From the NCBI GenBank assembly GCA_902788505.1, contig CADAKH010000006.1, positions 1 to 64,000 of the forward strand: a stretch of 64,000 nucleotides of DNA. The letters run 5' to 3'. Positions 1 to 7,617 of this stretch are shown here, one piece after another. This stretch comes from Oscillospiraceae bacterium. GTDB taxonomy: Bacteria; Bacillota; Clostridia; Saccharofermentanales; Saccharofermentanaceae. Position 1 is the first letter of the stretch; each line of letters opens with the position of its first letter. A model generated the notes under the pieces. It made no database searches. It was not told where the DNA came from and saw only the letters and a list, made by a program, of their open reading frames with translations. The translations under genes were made by a program, and so were the position numbers.

Positions 1-213
1 GCAATCCTCAAATACCCGTCTTTGATAAGAAACTTACGAAGATAGGATGCTTAAAAGAGTGAGATAATATGCTTTGTTACTAGACGTGTAAATCAGGAAT
101 ATATCGAACTACCAATAATAAGAAATATTAGATTTGATGAAATAGGAATAAGTGGCTGAAGAGTGGCTTAAAAAAGGAGCGTGAAGCCCGGAAATGCCGT
201 CCTTTCAATGTTT

Positions 214-462
214 TTAGCTGTTCTTGAAACGCTTCTGAGAAGCAATCAAACTTCGGAATCCGATAGCAGTAAACTTCAGAATAAGATACCTACGAAGCTT
301 TTCTATTTCTTCTCGTGAAAATGAGCGTTCTTCGTTAGTCTTAGTCGTAAGGTCACAGTATTTGAAATAGTCTTCTGCGAGAAGATCTAAAGCCGGGTTT
401 GCAAAGCATATCTGTTTTCTCATGCCGAAATCAAATACGGCCTTCCTGATAATGGACGTCAT
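214..462 (-). pseudogene. Tyrosine recombinase (phage-type integrase) internal fragment
   Basis: An 82-residue open frame that resembles the junction between the core-binding and catalytic domains of Clostridia tyrosine integrases. It has an alanine-rich helix, then a CFANPALDLL stretch like the usual NP motif, and an R-S-F-S-R-E-E-I-E-K-L segment like the helix that opens the catalytic domain. Both the SAM-like N terminus and the catalytic Arg/His/Arg/Tyr part are absent, so it cannot be an active recombinase. The frame begins inside the coding frame of the neighbouring plus-strand fragment, which suggests a deletion junction. Family assignment rests on pattern recognition only. Confidence 0.45.
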
Positions 463-567
463 GAGGCAAATGCTTGTTTTGATGCGATATTAGGTTATTT
501 CCTGATAGTCGTAAACGAGCAGCGCTACAGTCTTGAAACTCCTAAAGATGAATTTGATTTCGCTTAT

Positions 568-816
568 ATGAAGGTTTTGGAAAAGCAGAGGAGCGAAGCT
601 CACGATGCTGGAATAAATGCCTGCAACAGATTAAACGAACTCTGCCGCGAAGTGAATGTCGATAAGATCTGTGATTTCGATATAAATGACAGAAGGCGAG
701 TGGCCGAATTCTGCGGTTTTGTTGTAAGTGAGTTTTTCTATTCGAATATCAATTGCAAGGAGCCTATGGCCAGCTGGCTTTCGTTTGCGGATGCAACCGG
801 GTCCGCTGAAGACTGA
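568..816 (+). pseudogene. Truncated small cytosolic protein, DUF3232-like
   Basis: 82 residues from the first ATG, but the same frame stays open and protein-like upstream to about position 448 and beyond, into the integrase fragment on the other strand. The block with AHDAGINACNRLNELC and DINDRRRVAEFCGFVVSEFF resembles the C-terminal half of DUF3232 proteins (His-Asp, Asn-Arg-Leu, Asp-Arg). The N-terminal half is missing and no ribosome-binding site precedes the ATG. It is probably a 5'-truncated relic of an accessory gene. The function of the family is unknown to me. Confidence 0.4.
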
Positions 817-917
817 CGAAATGAAAACTGTCCCCAAAACCGAACTGTTGTCCCCATAACAGAACTTGACCATTCATATAATGAACCCATAGACTTTGCC
901 TGAGAGGAGAAAGACGG

Positions 918-2291
918 ATGGAAAACATGGATAATCTAATAGAAGAACACAATAACGATGTTGAAGTTGAGATGGCATTGCTCTCTTTGTGCATGAGAAA
1001 GAACAACGCTATCCTGGAAGCGTCCTGGAACAGGATCACCGCTGACGATTTCACGGATAACCGGAACAAGGTTATATTTACGGTCATAATGGATATGTTT
1101 TTCTCGAACGCCCAGATAGATAGGTTCACCGTCATGAGCGAGCTCGAAAGGAGGAACCTCGCAGATAAAGCAGGCGGCCAGCGCTATATCTACCGTATCG
1201 GTGATATGACCGCCGTACAATCCGCTCTCGACGGTTATATCGAAGCCATAAAAGAGAGGAGCGCTATCCACAAGATCTTGAGCGCCGCTGACGAGATAAA
1301 GAGGATTGCCCTTAAAGGAGACAGAAGGTCTGATGCAGTCGTGGATCTTGCGATCTCCGAGCTTACGAAGATAAGGCCTGAAGGCAATGCGCAGGGCCTT
1401 GAGAAGCTCTCAAGCTCCCTTAAGACCACCATGAACCGCCTGATGGTGGAATTAAAGGACGAGAATGCCGGAAGAAAGATTAGGCTCGGGTTTCCCAGAC
1501 TGGACTCCATGTTAGGCGGATTAAAGCCCGGGTCACTCAATATCCTTGCCGCACGTCCTGCCATGGGCAAGTCCGCTCTTGCCGTCAATATGGCCGTAAA
1601 TGTCGCCGCCAACAATAAGACAGTCGCTATCTTTTCCGTGGAGATGAGCAAGGATGAGATCAATACACGTCTCCTGTCCTCATGCATGAATAAGCCCCTA
1701 AGCGAAGTCTTAAGCTCCAAAAAGCTCTCCGAAGCCGACATGAAGCAGATAGATAATGCCCTTAAAAAGCTTTCCGATTACCCGATATATCTGGACGACA
1801 GCTCCAATACGACACCGGATTCCATAAAGACATCTATCCAGCAGCTGATTTCTTCGGGAAATCCGCCGAGGCTGATAATAGTGGACTATCTGCAGCTCAT
1901 CCATCTGAATGAAATGTCCGGCAGATCCAGATATGAGGAAGTCACAGCCATCTCAAACCAGCTTAAGCGCCTTGCCAAGGAATTAAAGGTCCCGATAATA
2001 GCACTGGCCCAGGTCTCAAGAGATACCGCCAAGAGAAACGACCATACGCCGCAGCTTGCAGACCTCAAGGATTCAGGCGCTATAGAACAGGATGCGGATA
2101 CAGTCATGTTCGTAGACAGGCCCGATTACTACGGCGATAAGGATAACGGGAATACTCCTTCAGGCCCTGATACCAATATCGATAACACAGATGCAAAGCC
2201 TGCTTATATATATCTTTCAAAGAACCGTCACGGTGAAACCGGAAGAGATTCGGTATGGTGGATCGGAACCGGAAGATACGGCAGAACCTGA
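918..2291 (+). CDS. dnaB: DnaB-type replicative DNA helicase (possibly an accessory paralogue)
   Basis: A 457-residue hexameric 5'-3' helicase of the DnaB family. Residues 14-120 form the helical N-terminal DnaG-binding domain, and residues 185-450 the RecA-like motor. Walker A is ARPAMGKSA at 212-220 and Walker B LIIVDYLQL at 319-327; the QVSR and DLKDSGAIEQDAD motifs follow. A good ribosome-binding site (gaggag) lies about 10 bases upstream. The last conserved motif (KNRHGETG) is present, but the normal final segment is replaced after residue 447. The +1 frame holds a long acidic tail at this point, so the 3' end may carry a frameshift. It sits beside integrase debris and away from rpsR/rplI-type neighbours, so it may be a second, element-derived copy rather than the housekeeping gene. 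Confidence 0.85.
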   Translation: MENMDNLIEEHNNDVEVEMALLSLCMRKNNAILEASWNRITADDFTDNRNKVIFTVIMDMFFSNAQIDRFTVMSELERRNLADKAGGQRYIYRIGDMTAVQSALDGYIEAIKERSAIHKILSAADEIKRIALKGDRRSDAVVDLAISELTKIRPEGNAQGLEKLSSSLKTTMNRLMVELKDENAGRKIRLGFPRLDSMLGGLKPGSLNILAARPAMGKSALAVNMAVNVAANNKTVAIFSVEMSKDEINTRLLSSCMNKPLSEVLSSKKLSEADMKQIDNALKKLSDYPIYLDDSSNTTPDSIKTSIQQLISSGNPPRLIIVDYLQLIHLNEMSGRSRYEEVTAISNQLKRLAKELKVPIIALAQVSRDTAKRNDHTPQLADLKDSGAIEQDADTVMFVDRPDYYGDKDNGNTPSGPDTNIDNTDAKPAYIYLSKNRHGETGRDSVWWIGTGRYGRT

Positions 2292-2600
2292 AGCTCCAAA
2301 GACCGAGGAAGAGGAGATGGAAGAAGCCTTCATGGCAGATGAGCATGACGATTTCCCCGAAGGCTTCATGGAAAGGGAGGACAATTAAGTGTTTTATCTG
2401 GAATTAAAAACCGGTTTAACCTATATCTGATCAACATATGAGAGGATACTATCAAACACGTTAACAACCAATGTTTATTAATGAAATTGTTGTATGGAAT
2501 GAGACTTCTGCTTCCATGTTATAATTACGCTGTCAGGAGATTTAAGACCGGTGCTTACGATGCGTTCTCGAAAAAGTGGGCATAATGCAATGAGGTGAGT

Positions 2601-3842
2601 ATGAAAATAAGGATATCTTCGATAATTGCTTTTACAATTCTTATATCCTTAGTTTCTTCCGGTATGATTCTTTCGTATAAGGATCACTCTGTTGATGAGT
2701 ATCCTGATGATACAACTCAGATCAGGCTTTATGGTGAGTATCATGGTATAGAATCCTATTATGATACCGAATACGATCTGTGGATGGGATATTATAGTGA
2801 AGGATACCGTAATTTGTTTATTGAACTGCCATATTACACTGCCGAGTTTTTAAATGATTGGATGCACGAAGATGATGACGCTATCATTGATGCGGTCTTT
2901 GAAGATCTTCAGGGAAGCGCGGCAGGTAATGAGTATTACTATCAGTTCTTTCAGGATATAAAGAGAAATTGTCCGGAGACGGTTTTTTACGGGACGGAAA
3001 TCGGTTTCGAATGTGACACGACTGGATTGAGATATTTGTCTTATCTCGAAGAAAACGGTCAGAAAGACTCGCTGAAATATGATAAAGCCATTGAATGCAT
3101 GAGACAGGGAGTGGAATACTTTTCTGATGAGACGGTATATGAAGGCTTATCACTGAAAAGGGAGAACTATCTTGTTAAAAACTTCATCGAGGCATATGAT
3201 TCCGTAGGCGGTAAAGTGATGGGAATTTATGGCAGCGATCATACAAGGCCGGATCAGCCTCTTTACCTGTACTGCCAGCTTAAGGACCATTATGGCGATA
3301 ACATCAGCACGGTCAGAGTAAGTTCAATTATTTTTGGGGAAAATAAGCCATACAGATTAGGAATATCTGCAACGGGTCTCATTTGTCTGGTATTGTTTAT
3401 TATCCCGAAACTGATATGGGAGAAAAAGAATCCCGTCCGGGAATTACTAAAGGAAAATAGTAACAAAGTGCTGTCTTTGATGGCTCAGTACGGACAAATC
3501 GCAGTAATAATCGTGCTGCTGTTGTTTAAGTCATCTGATCCGTACATAAAAGTTCTTCCTGAGGGATTTTATTTTGACTGGACTATCGTTGTTTGGACCG
3601 TGTCTGTTATTCTGATGATCCTTTATGAAATCCGTGGAATCATATGTATCTGCAGCAAAAGGAAGAGGAGAGATCTGTATTCCTCATTTGCCGGTTTCCC
3701 TGTTGCAGGGGCAATGTTACCTGTTTTGGCTGCCTTTTTGTTAGGTCTGTATTCCATGAATTACATACTCATGGCAGTTTCCGTAATCTGGGAAACCGGA
3801 TTTACAGGAACACGGATCGCGTTAGCCAATGCTAACAAATAA
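2601..3842 (+). CDS. Membrane-anchored TIKI/TraB-EreA-superfamily-like protein
   Basis: 413 residues from ATG 2601; a GTG at 2595 is possible, but the AGGTGAG motif falls across it. Residues 7-25 form a signal anchor. The following outward domain (about 40-240) carries the widely spaced acidic/His pattern of the TIKI (TraB/ChaN/erythromycin-esterase) superfamily: GEYHG at 45-49, Glu in FIELPYY at 73-79, a KREN motif near 186-189, and YGSDHT with His 214. Known members are metal-dependent proteases, esterases or haem-binding proteins. Four hydrophobic helices follow (about 250-268, 285-308, 320-345 and 360-395). No close family is recognised. A regulatory leader begins directly downstream, so this gene is probably a separate unit. 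Confidence 0.5.
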   Translation: MKIRISSIIAFTILISLVSSGMILSYKDHSVDEYPDDTTQIRLYGEYHGIESYYDTEYDLWMGYYSEGYRNLFIELPYYTAEFLNDWMHEDDDAIIDAVFEDLQGSAAGNEYYYQFFQDIKRNCPETVFYGTEIGFECDTTGLRYLSYLEENGQKDSLKYDKAIECMRQGVEYFSDETVYEGLSLKRENYLVKNFIEAYDSVGGKVMGIYGSDHTRPDQPLYLYCQLKDHYGDNISTVRVSSIIFGENKPYRLGISATGLICLVLFIIPKLIWEKKNPVRELLKENSNKVLSLMAQYGQIAVIIVLLLFKSSDPYIKVLPEGFYFDWTIVVWTVSVILMILYEIRGIICICSKRKRRDLYSSFAGFPVAGAMLPVLAAFLLGLYSMNYILMAVSVIWETGFTGTRIALANANK

Positions 3843-3895
3843 TCTTCAAATCATTTGCAATATAATGTCAATCTGACTAAATGTTTTCAGTGAGG

Positions 3896-3923
3896 TTGAC
3901 AGGATTATCGGCCGTATGATATT
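3896..3923 (+). promoter_or_regulatory. Candidate promoter for the riboswitch-ABC operon
   Basis: A consensus -35 TTGACA at 3896-3901 is followed 16 bases later by GATATT at 3918-3923. The -10 match is mediocre and a TATGAT at 3915-3920 is too close, so the exact -10 is uncertain. The position is right, just before the riboswitch leader. Confidence 0.35.
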
Positions 3924-3935
3924 TTCATAACATGA

Positions 3936-4025
3936 TTCCCATGGGGGAGTAGCAAGCGCTAACGCGTAGCAAGTCAACATCCTGACCTAACAGTCTGGCT
4001 TGTTTTAAATTGCGAGACTCATGTA
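3936..4025 (+). promoter_or_regulatory. yybP-ykoY (Mn2+-sensing) riboswitch
   Basis: The leader contains the hallmark elements in order: GGGGGAGTAGC at 3943-3953 (L1 loop), GTCAACAT at 3973-3980, and TTGCGAGACT at 4010-4019 (L3 loop). The flanking CATG at 3940-3943 and CATG at 4020-4023 can close the P1 stem. In the known family Mn2+ bridges the two conserved loops and turns on expression by preventing terminator or anti-P1 pairing. Here the 3' strand of P1 overlaps the 5' arm of a competing hairpin at 4020-4045, and an intrinsic terminator follows. This is the expected expression platform. The downstream gene is an ABC exporter rather than the usual MntP, P-type ATPase or TerC. Confidence 0.82.
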
Positions 4026-4045
4026 TAGCAGTAGAACTATACATG
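4020..4045 (+). other. Hairpin competing with riboswitch P1
   Basis: A perfect 10-bp stem, CATGTATAG(C) against (A)CTATACATG, with a short loop. Its 5' arm uses the CATG that also closes the riboswitch P1, so the two structures exclude one another. This makes it a likely switching element between ligand-bound and free states. Confidence 0.6.
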
Positions 4046-4066
4046 ATGTTATTTAGAATTATTAAT

Positions 4067-4105
4067 GACCCAGGTGTAGTTCGCTATGCTTGGGTCTTTT
4101 GTTTT
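4067..4105 (+). terminator. Intrinsic terminator of the riboswitch expression platform
   Basis: A 13-bp stem (gacccaggtgtag with ctatgcttgggtc, three G-U pairs) capped by a TTCG tetraloop and followed by ttttgtttt. It lies between the riboswitch and the first ABC gene, so read-through is presumably ligand-controlled. Confidence 0.85.
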
Positions 4106-4146
4106 GAAAGATCCGGGAGTTAATAAAAACTCGGAGGTTATGACAC

Positions 4147-4854
4147 ATGGAAGAAAATTTCTTGGTGATCTCGGACTTGAAAAAGAGTTTCGGATCAGGA
4201 GAAGCAAAGCAGGAAGTTCTCAGGGGTATGAACTTTACGGTGAAAAAGGGAGAGTTCTGTGTTTTGCTTGGACCCTCAGGATCCGGTAAATCGACACTTC
4301 TGAACATTATAGGCGGTATCGATACACCGGATTCGGGTTTTGTAAGTATCAATGGAGACAAACTTGAAGACATGGACGAGAGGCAGCTTACGATCTATCG
4401 AAGGAAGCATCTCGGGTATGTCTTCCAGATGTACAACCTGATACCAAACCTGAATGTAAAAGAGAATATTGAAGTAGGTGCTTATCTTTCCGATAAGCCG
4501 CTCGATGTGGAGGAAGTAATCACAACACTTGGGCTTCAGGACCATAAGTATAAGTATCCTAATCAGTTGTCCGGAGGACAGCAGCAGAGAGTATCTATAG
4601 GAAGAGCTGTTGTTAAGAATCCGGACATTCTTATGTGTGATGAGCCGACAGGCGCTTTGGATTACAAGACTTCCAAAGAGATCCTGGCGCTTATTGAAGA
4701 CTGCAATGTAAAATTCGGCAATACGATAATAATGGTCACACACAATGAAGCTATCAAATACATGGCAGATCACGTGATCAAATTAAGAGATGGTGTTGTC
4801 CGTCATAATGACATCAACGACAAGAAAATACCGGCTTCTGAGCTCGAATGGTAA
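4147..4854 (+). CDS. ABC exporter ATP-binding protein, MacB/LolD type
   Basis: A 235-residue cytoplasmic ATPase. Walker A is GPSGSGKST at 42-50, with the Q-loop at YVFQ 91-94. The signature LSGGQQQR is at 141-148, Walker B ILMCDEP at 161-167 and the switch His in VTHN near 198. The Y-N-L-I-P segment after the Q-loop and the ALDYKTS D-loop are typical of the MacB/LolD/FtsE group that drives FtsX-type permeases by mechanotransmission. A strong ribosome-binding site (cggagg) precedes the ATG, and the partner permease starts 12 bases after the stop. Expression should depend on the Mn2+ riboswitch upstream. The substrate is unknown. Confidence 0.9.
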   Translation: MEENFLVISDLKKSFGSGEAKQEVLRGMNFTVKKGEFCVLLGPSGSGKSTLLNIIGGIDTPDSGFVSINGDKLEDMDERQLTIYRRKHLGYVFQMYNLIPNLNVKENIEVGAYLSDKPLDVEEVITTLGLQDHKYKYPNQLSGGQQQRVSIGRAVVKNPDILMCDEPTGALDYKTSKEILALIEDCNVKFGNTIIMVTHNEAIKYMADHVIKLRDGVVRHNDINDKKIPASELEW

Positions 4855-4866
4855 GGAGGCTTATAT

Positions 4867-7560
4867 ATGAGAAATCCACTTGTTAAGCGAATTCCCAAAG
4901 AACTCGCTTCCGATTGGCATAAGTATCTCGTAATAATCATCTTCATGGTTGTAATGATAGGTGTTATTTCAGGTATGTATGTCGGTCATGACAGTATGCT
5001 CTATTCCATAGAAAAAGGAAGAGAAGCGCTCAAATTGGAAGACGGTTCTTTTGAACTAAAGGAGAAAGCTTCCCCCAAGCTTATTGAAGCTATAAGCAAA
5101 GGTGAGATGGCTGATGTAAGACAGTATTTCATCGATGAAGGCATTAAAGAATCTGATGAAGAAGTTGCAGAAGCTGTTGAGAAAGAATTGAACGACCAGG
5201 TAACGGCTGCTATTGAAGAAGGCGTCAGGGCGCAGTGTCAGGCTTATGGAATCACAGACGAGGATATGATCAAGTCTCAGATAGATACCGCGATGGAGGA
5301 AAACTTCGAAGATGCGCTTAAAGAGGCGCGTGATTCAGAAGAATTCAAGGAAGCTGTTGATAAAGCTTATTCGGAAGCACATGATGCTGTTATAGAAGCT
5401 GTTGACGGGGAATGGGAAGACATCTCTGAACAGTATAATCTTAACGATGACGGTTTTAAGCCTGTTCCTGTAACTCTATATGAAGATTTCTACAGAGATG
5501 AATCTGAGGATAACGATAATGACGGTATTGAAGATGCGACAGTTAGAGTCTTCTCGAGCGATGCGGAGATAAACCTTGCATCGTTCAATGAAGGCCGTGC
5601 ACCTTTGAATGATTCGGAGATTGCCATCGACAGAATGCATGCCGATAATACCGGTATTAAGGTGGGTGACACGATTACCGTCGGCGGTAAGGAATTCGAG
5701 ATCGTAGGACTGTTATCCTATGTTGATTATCTGACACTCCATGAATCAAATACGGACCTTATGTTTGATGCGTTCGGCTTTGATGTTGCCATGGTGACAC
5801 CTGAGGCGTTTGAGTCGCTGGATTCGAGAGTTCACTACAACTACTCGTTTGTATATGACGTCAAGCCTGCTGACAAGATCGAAAAGGCTGACTGGTCAGA
5901 GCGTTTCCTCAAATCGCTCATCACACAGACACTCGTTTACGATAATGAGATCGACAACTATCTTCCTGAATATCTGAGACAGGCAAGTAACTTTGCACCG
6001 GCTGATATTGAAGGAGACTCAACCGGCACCAGTATATTCTGCTACATACTTATTGCAGTAATAGCATTCATTTTCGCAATAACGATCAGCAATACCATCG
6101 ATAAGGAAGCCTCAGTTATCGGTACACTCAGAGCATCGGGTTACAGCAAGGGAGAACTTATCGTTCATTATATGTCCATGCCTCTGATAGTTACTCTGAT
6201 AGGTGCGGTGGCAGGCAATGTCCTCGGATATACGGTATTCCGTAATATGGCGGTATTCCTTTACTACAACAGTTACAGCCTGCCTGTATGCACACCCGTA
6301 TGGAGTCAGACGGCGCTTATCAAGACGACTGTAATTCCGCTTCTTTTGATGTTCTTTATCAATCTTTTTGTAATCGTGAAAAAACTACAGTTAAGTCCTT
6401 TGAAGTTCTTAAGAAACGATCTGACAAAGTCAAGAAGAACGAAGGCAAGAAGACTTCCTTCGTGGTCATTTCTCGGAAGATTCAGATTAAGGATCCTGTT
6501 CCAGAATATGCCGAACTATGCGGTTCTTATATTCGGCGTAATATTCATTGAATTGATGCTCTGTTTTGCATTCGGTTTGCCGGATTCTCTCAATCACTAC
6601 AGTGAAAGAGCATCTGAGATGGTTCTTTCTGATTATCAGTACATGCTGATGGGATACAAGGATTCTGACGGAAATGTAATTACCACTTCGGAGGAAAGCG
6701 CTGAGAAATTCAGTTCCAAAAACCTGTTATATCCTAAGAAAACGAGTTCATTCCGTGAGGGAATGGGAAGCGGCGGAGATGAGAGCGTAACAGTGTACGG
6801 TATCCTCAAAAACAGTAAGTATGTTGCACTCAGCTCCGGAACCGAAGAGGGGCATATCTTTATCTCAACAGCATTTTCCGACAAGTTTGGCATTAAAGAA
6901 GGAGATAGGGTTACTCTCAACGAGGAATATGAGAATAAGTCCTATGAGTTTACCGTTGACGGAATTATCGATTATGAGGGCGGTATTGCCGTATTTATGG
7001 ATATTGAGACTTTCAGTTCTGTTTTCGGTATGAAGGAAGATGAGTTTACAGGCTTTTTCTCGAATAACGAGATAAAGGATATTGATGAACAGGATATCGC
7101 TATAGTTATCACAGCTGAAGATATGACCAAAGTAACGAACCAGCTGATGCACTCGGTCGGCAACTTTATAAATATCTTCAAGTATGCTCTTATAGTTCTT
7201 GCGGCTGCGCTTATCTATCTTCTTGCGAAGATAATCATTGAACGTAACGAACGCTCAATATCGATGGTAAAGATACTGGGATTTAAGAACAGCGAGATCG
7301 GATCTTTATATATCCTTCCGACAGCTTTTGTAGTATGCATATGCTCTCTTGTAGGTTTTGCAGCAGGATTATACCTGATGATATGGGTATTCAAAGCGTT
7401 TATGCTTCAGATGGACGGGTATTTCGCGTTCTTTATGAAGCCTTCATCAATGGTTTTGTCAGTTGTATATCTGCTTATCGGATATATGTTTGTCTCTGTT
7501 ATAGATTACATAAGGATCAGGAAGATACCGATGGATGAAGCGCTGAAAAACGTTGACTAA
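4867..7560 (+). CDS. FtsX/MacB-type ABC transporter permease
   Basis: An 897-residue membrane protein with two FtsX modules. TM1 is near residues 17-38 and is followed by a roughly 350-residue extracytoplasmic domain, whose first part (about 55-190) is strongly acidic and predicted helical or coiled-coil. Next come three TMs (about 392-415, 440-465 and 485-510) and a basic linker. The second half repeats TM, outer domain (about 575-770) and three TMs to the C terminus. It pairs with the ATPase just upstream. Family members export peptides, antibiotics or lipoproteins, or transmit signals; the substrate here cannot be read from the sequence. The two-gene operon ends at a strong hairpin shared with the convergent lipoprotein gene. 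Confidence 0.88.
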   Translation: MRNPLVKRIPKELASDWHKYLVIIIFMVVMIGVISGMYVGHDSMLYSIEKGREALKLEDGSFELKEKASPKLIEAISKGEMADVRQYFIDEGIKESDEEVAEAVEKELNDQVTAAIEEGVRAQCQAYGITDEDMIKSQIDTAMEENFEDALKEARDSEEFKEAVDKAYSEAHDAVIEAVDGEWEDISEQYNLNDDGFKPVPVTLYEDFYRDESEDNDNDGIEDATVRVFSSDAEINLASFNEGRAPLNDSEIAIDRMHADNTGIKVGDTITVGGKEFEIVGLLSYVDYLTLHESNTDLMFDAFGFDVAMVTPEAFESLDSRVHYNYSFVYDVKPADKIEKADWSERFLKSLITQTLVYDNEIDNYLPEYLRQASNFAPADIEGDSTGTSIFCYILIAVIAFIFAITISNTIDKEASVIGTLRASGYSKGELIVHYMSMPLIVTLIGAVAGNVLGYTVFRNMAVFLYYNSYSLPVCTPVWSQTALIKTTVIPLLLMFFINLFVIVKKLQLSPLKFLRNDLTKSRRTKARRLPSWSFLGRFRLRILFQNMPNYAVLIFGVIFIELMLCFAFGLPDSLNHYSERASEMVLSDYQYMLMGYKDSDGNVITTSEESAEKFSSKNLLYPKKTSSFREGMGSGGDESVTVYGILKNSKYVALSSGTEEGHIFISTAFSDKFGIKEGDRVTLNEEYENKSYEFTVDGIIDYEGGIAVFMDIETFSSVFGMKEDEFTGFFSNNEIKDIDEQDIAIVITAEDMTKVTNQLMHSVGNFINIFKYALIVLAAALIYLLAKIIIERNERSISMVKILGFKNSEIGSLYILPTAFVVCICSLVGFAAGLYLMIWVFKAFMLQMDGYFAFFMKPSSMVLSVVYLLIGYMFVSVIDYIRIRKIPMDEALKNVD

Positions 7561-7577
7561 ATCACAGATGAAAGAGG

Positions 7578-7605
7578 CAAGGGGTTTGGATGTCCAAACC
7601 CCTTG
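7578..7605. terminator. Bidirectional terminator hairpin
   Basis: A perfect 12-bp stem, CAAGGGGTTTGG with CCAAACCCCTTG, around an ATGT loop. It lies between the convergent ABC permease and lipoprotein genes. The T-run is weak on both sides, but placement and symmetry suit a shared terminator. Confidence 0.75.
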
Positions 7606-7617
7606 TTATGATTCTGT

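Noticed and set aside
826..860. Possible CRISPR-like or IS-end repeat (tgtcccca twice)
   Set aside because: Only two imperfect copies without spacer regularity or flanking target duplication.
1235..1741. 168-codon minus-strand frame within dnaB
   Set aside because: Shadow of the helicase motor region; the helicase motifs are in the plus frame.
3936..4025. Reading the leader as a NiCo or other metal riboswitch
   Set aside because: The GGGGAGTA, GTCAACAT and GCGAGAC elements in this order fit yybP-ykoY, and the four-way junction motifs of NiCo are not seen.
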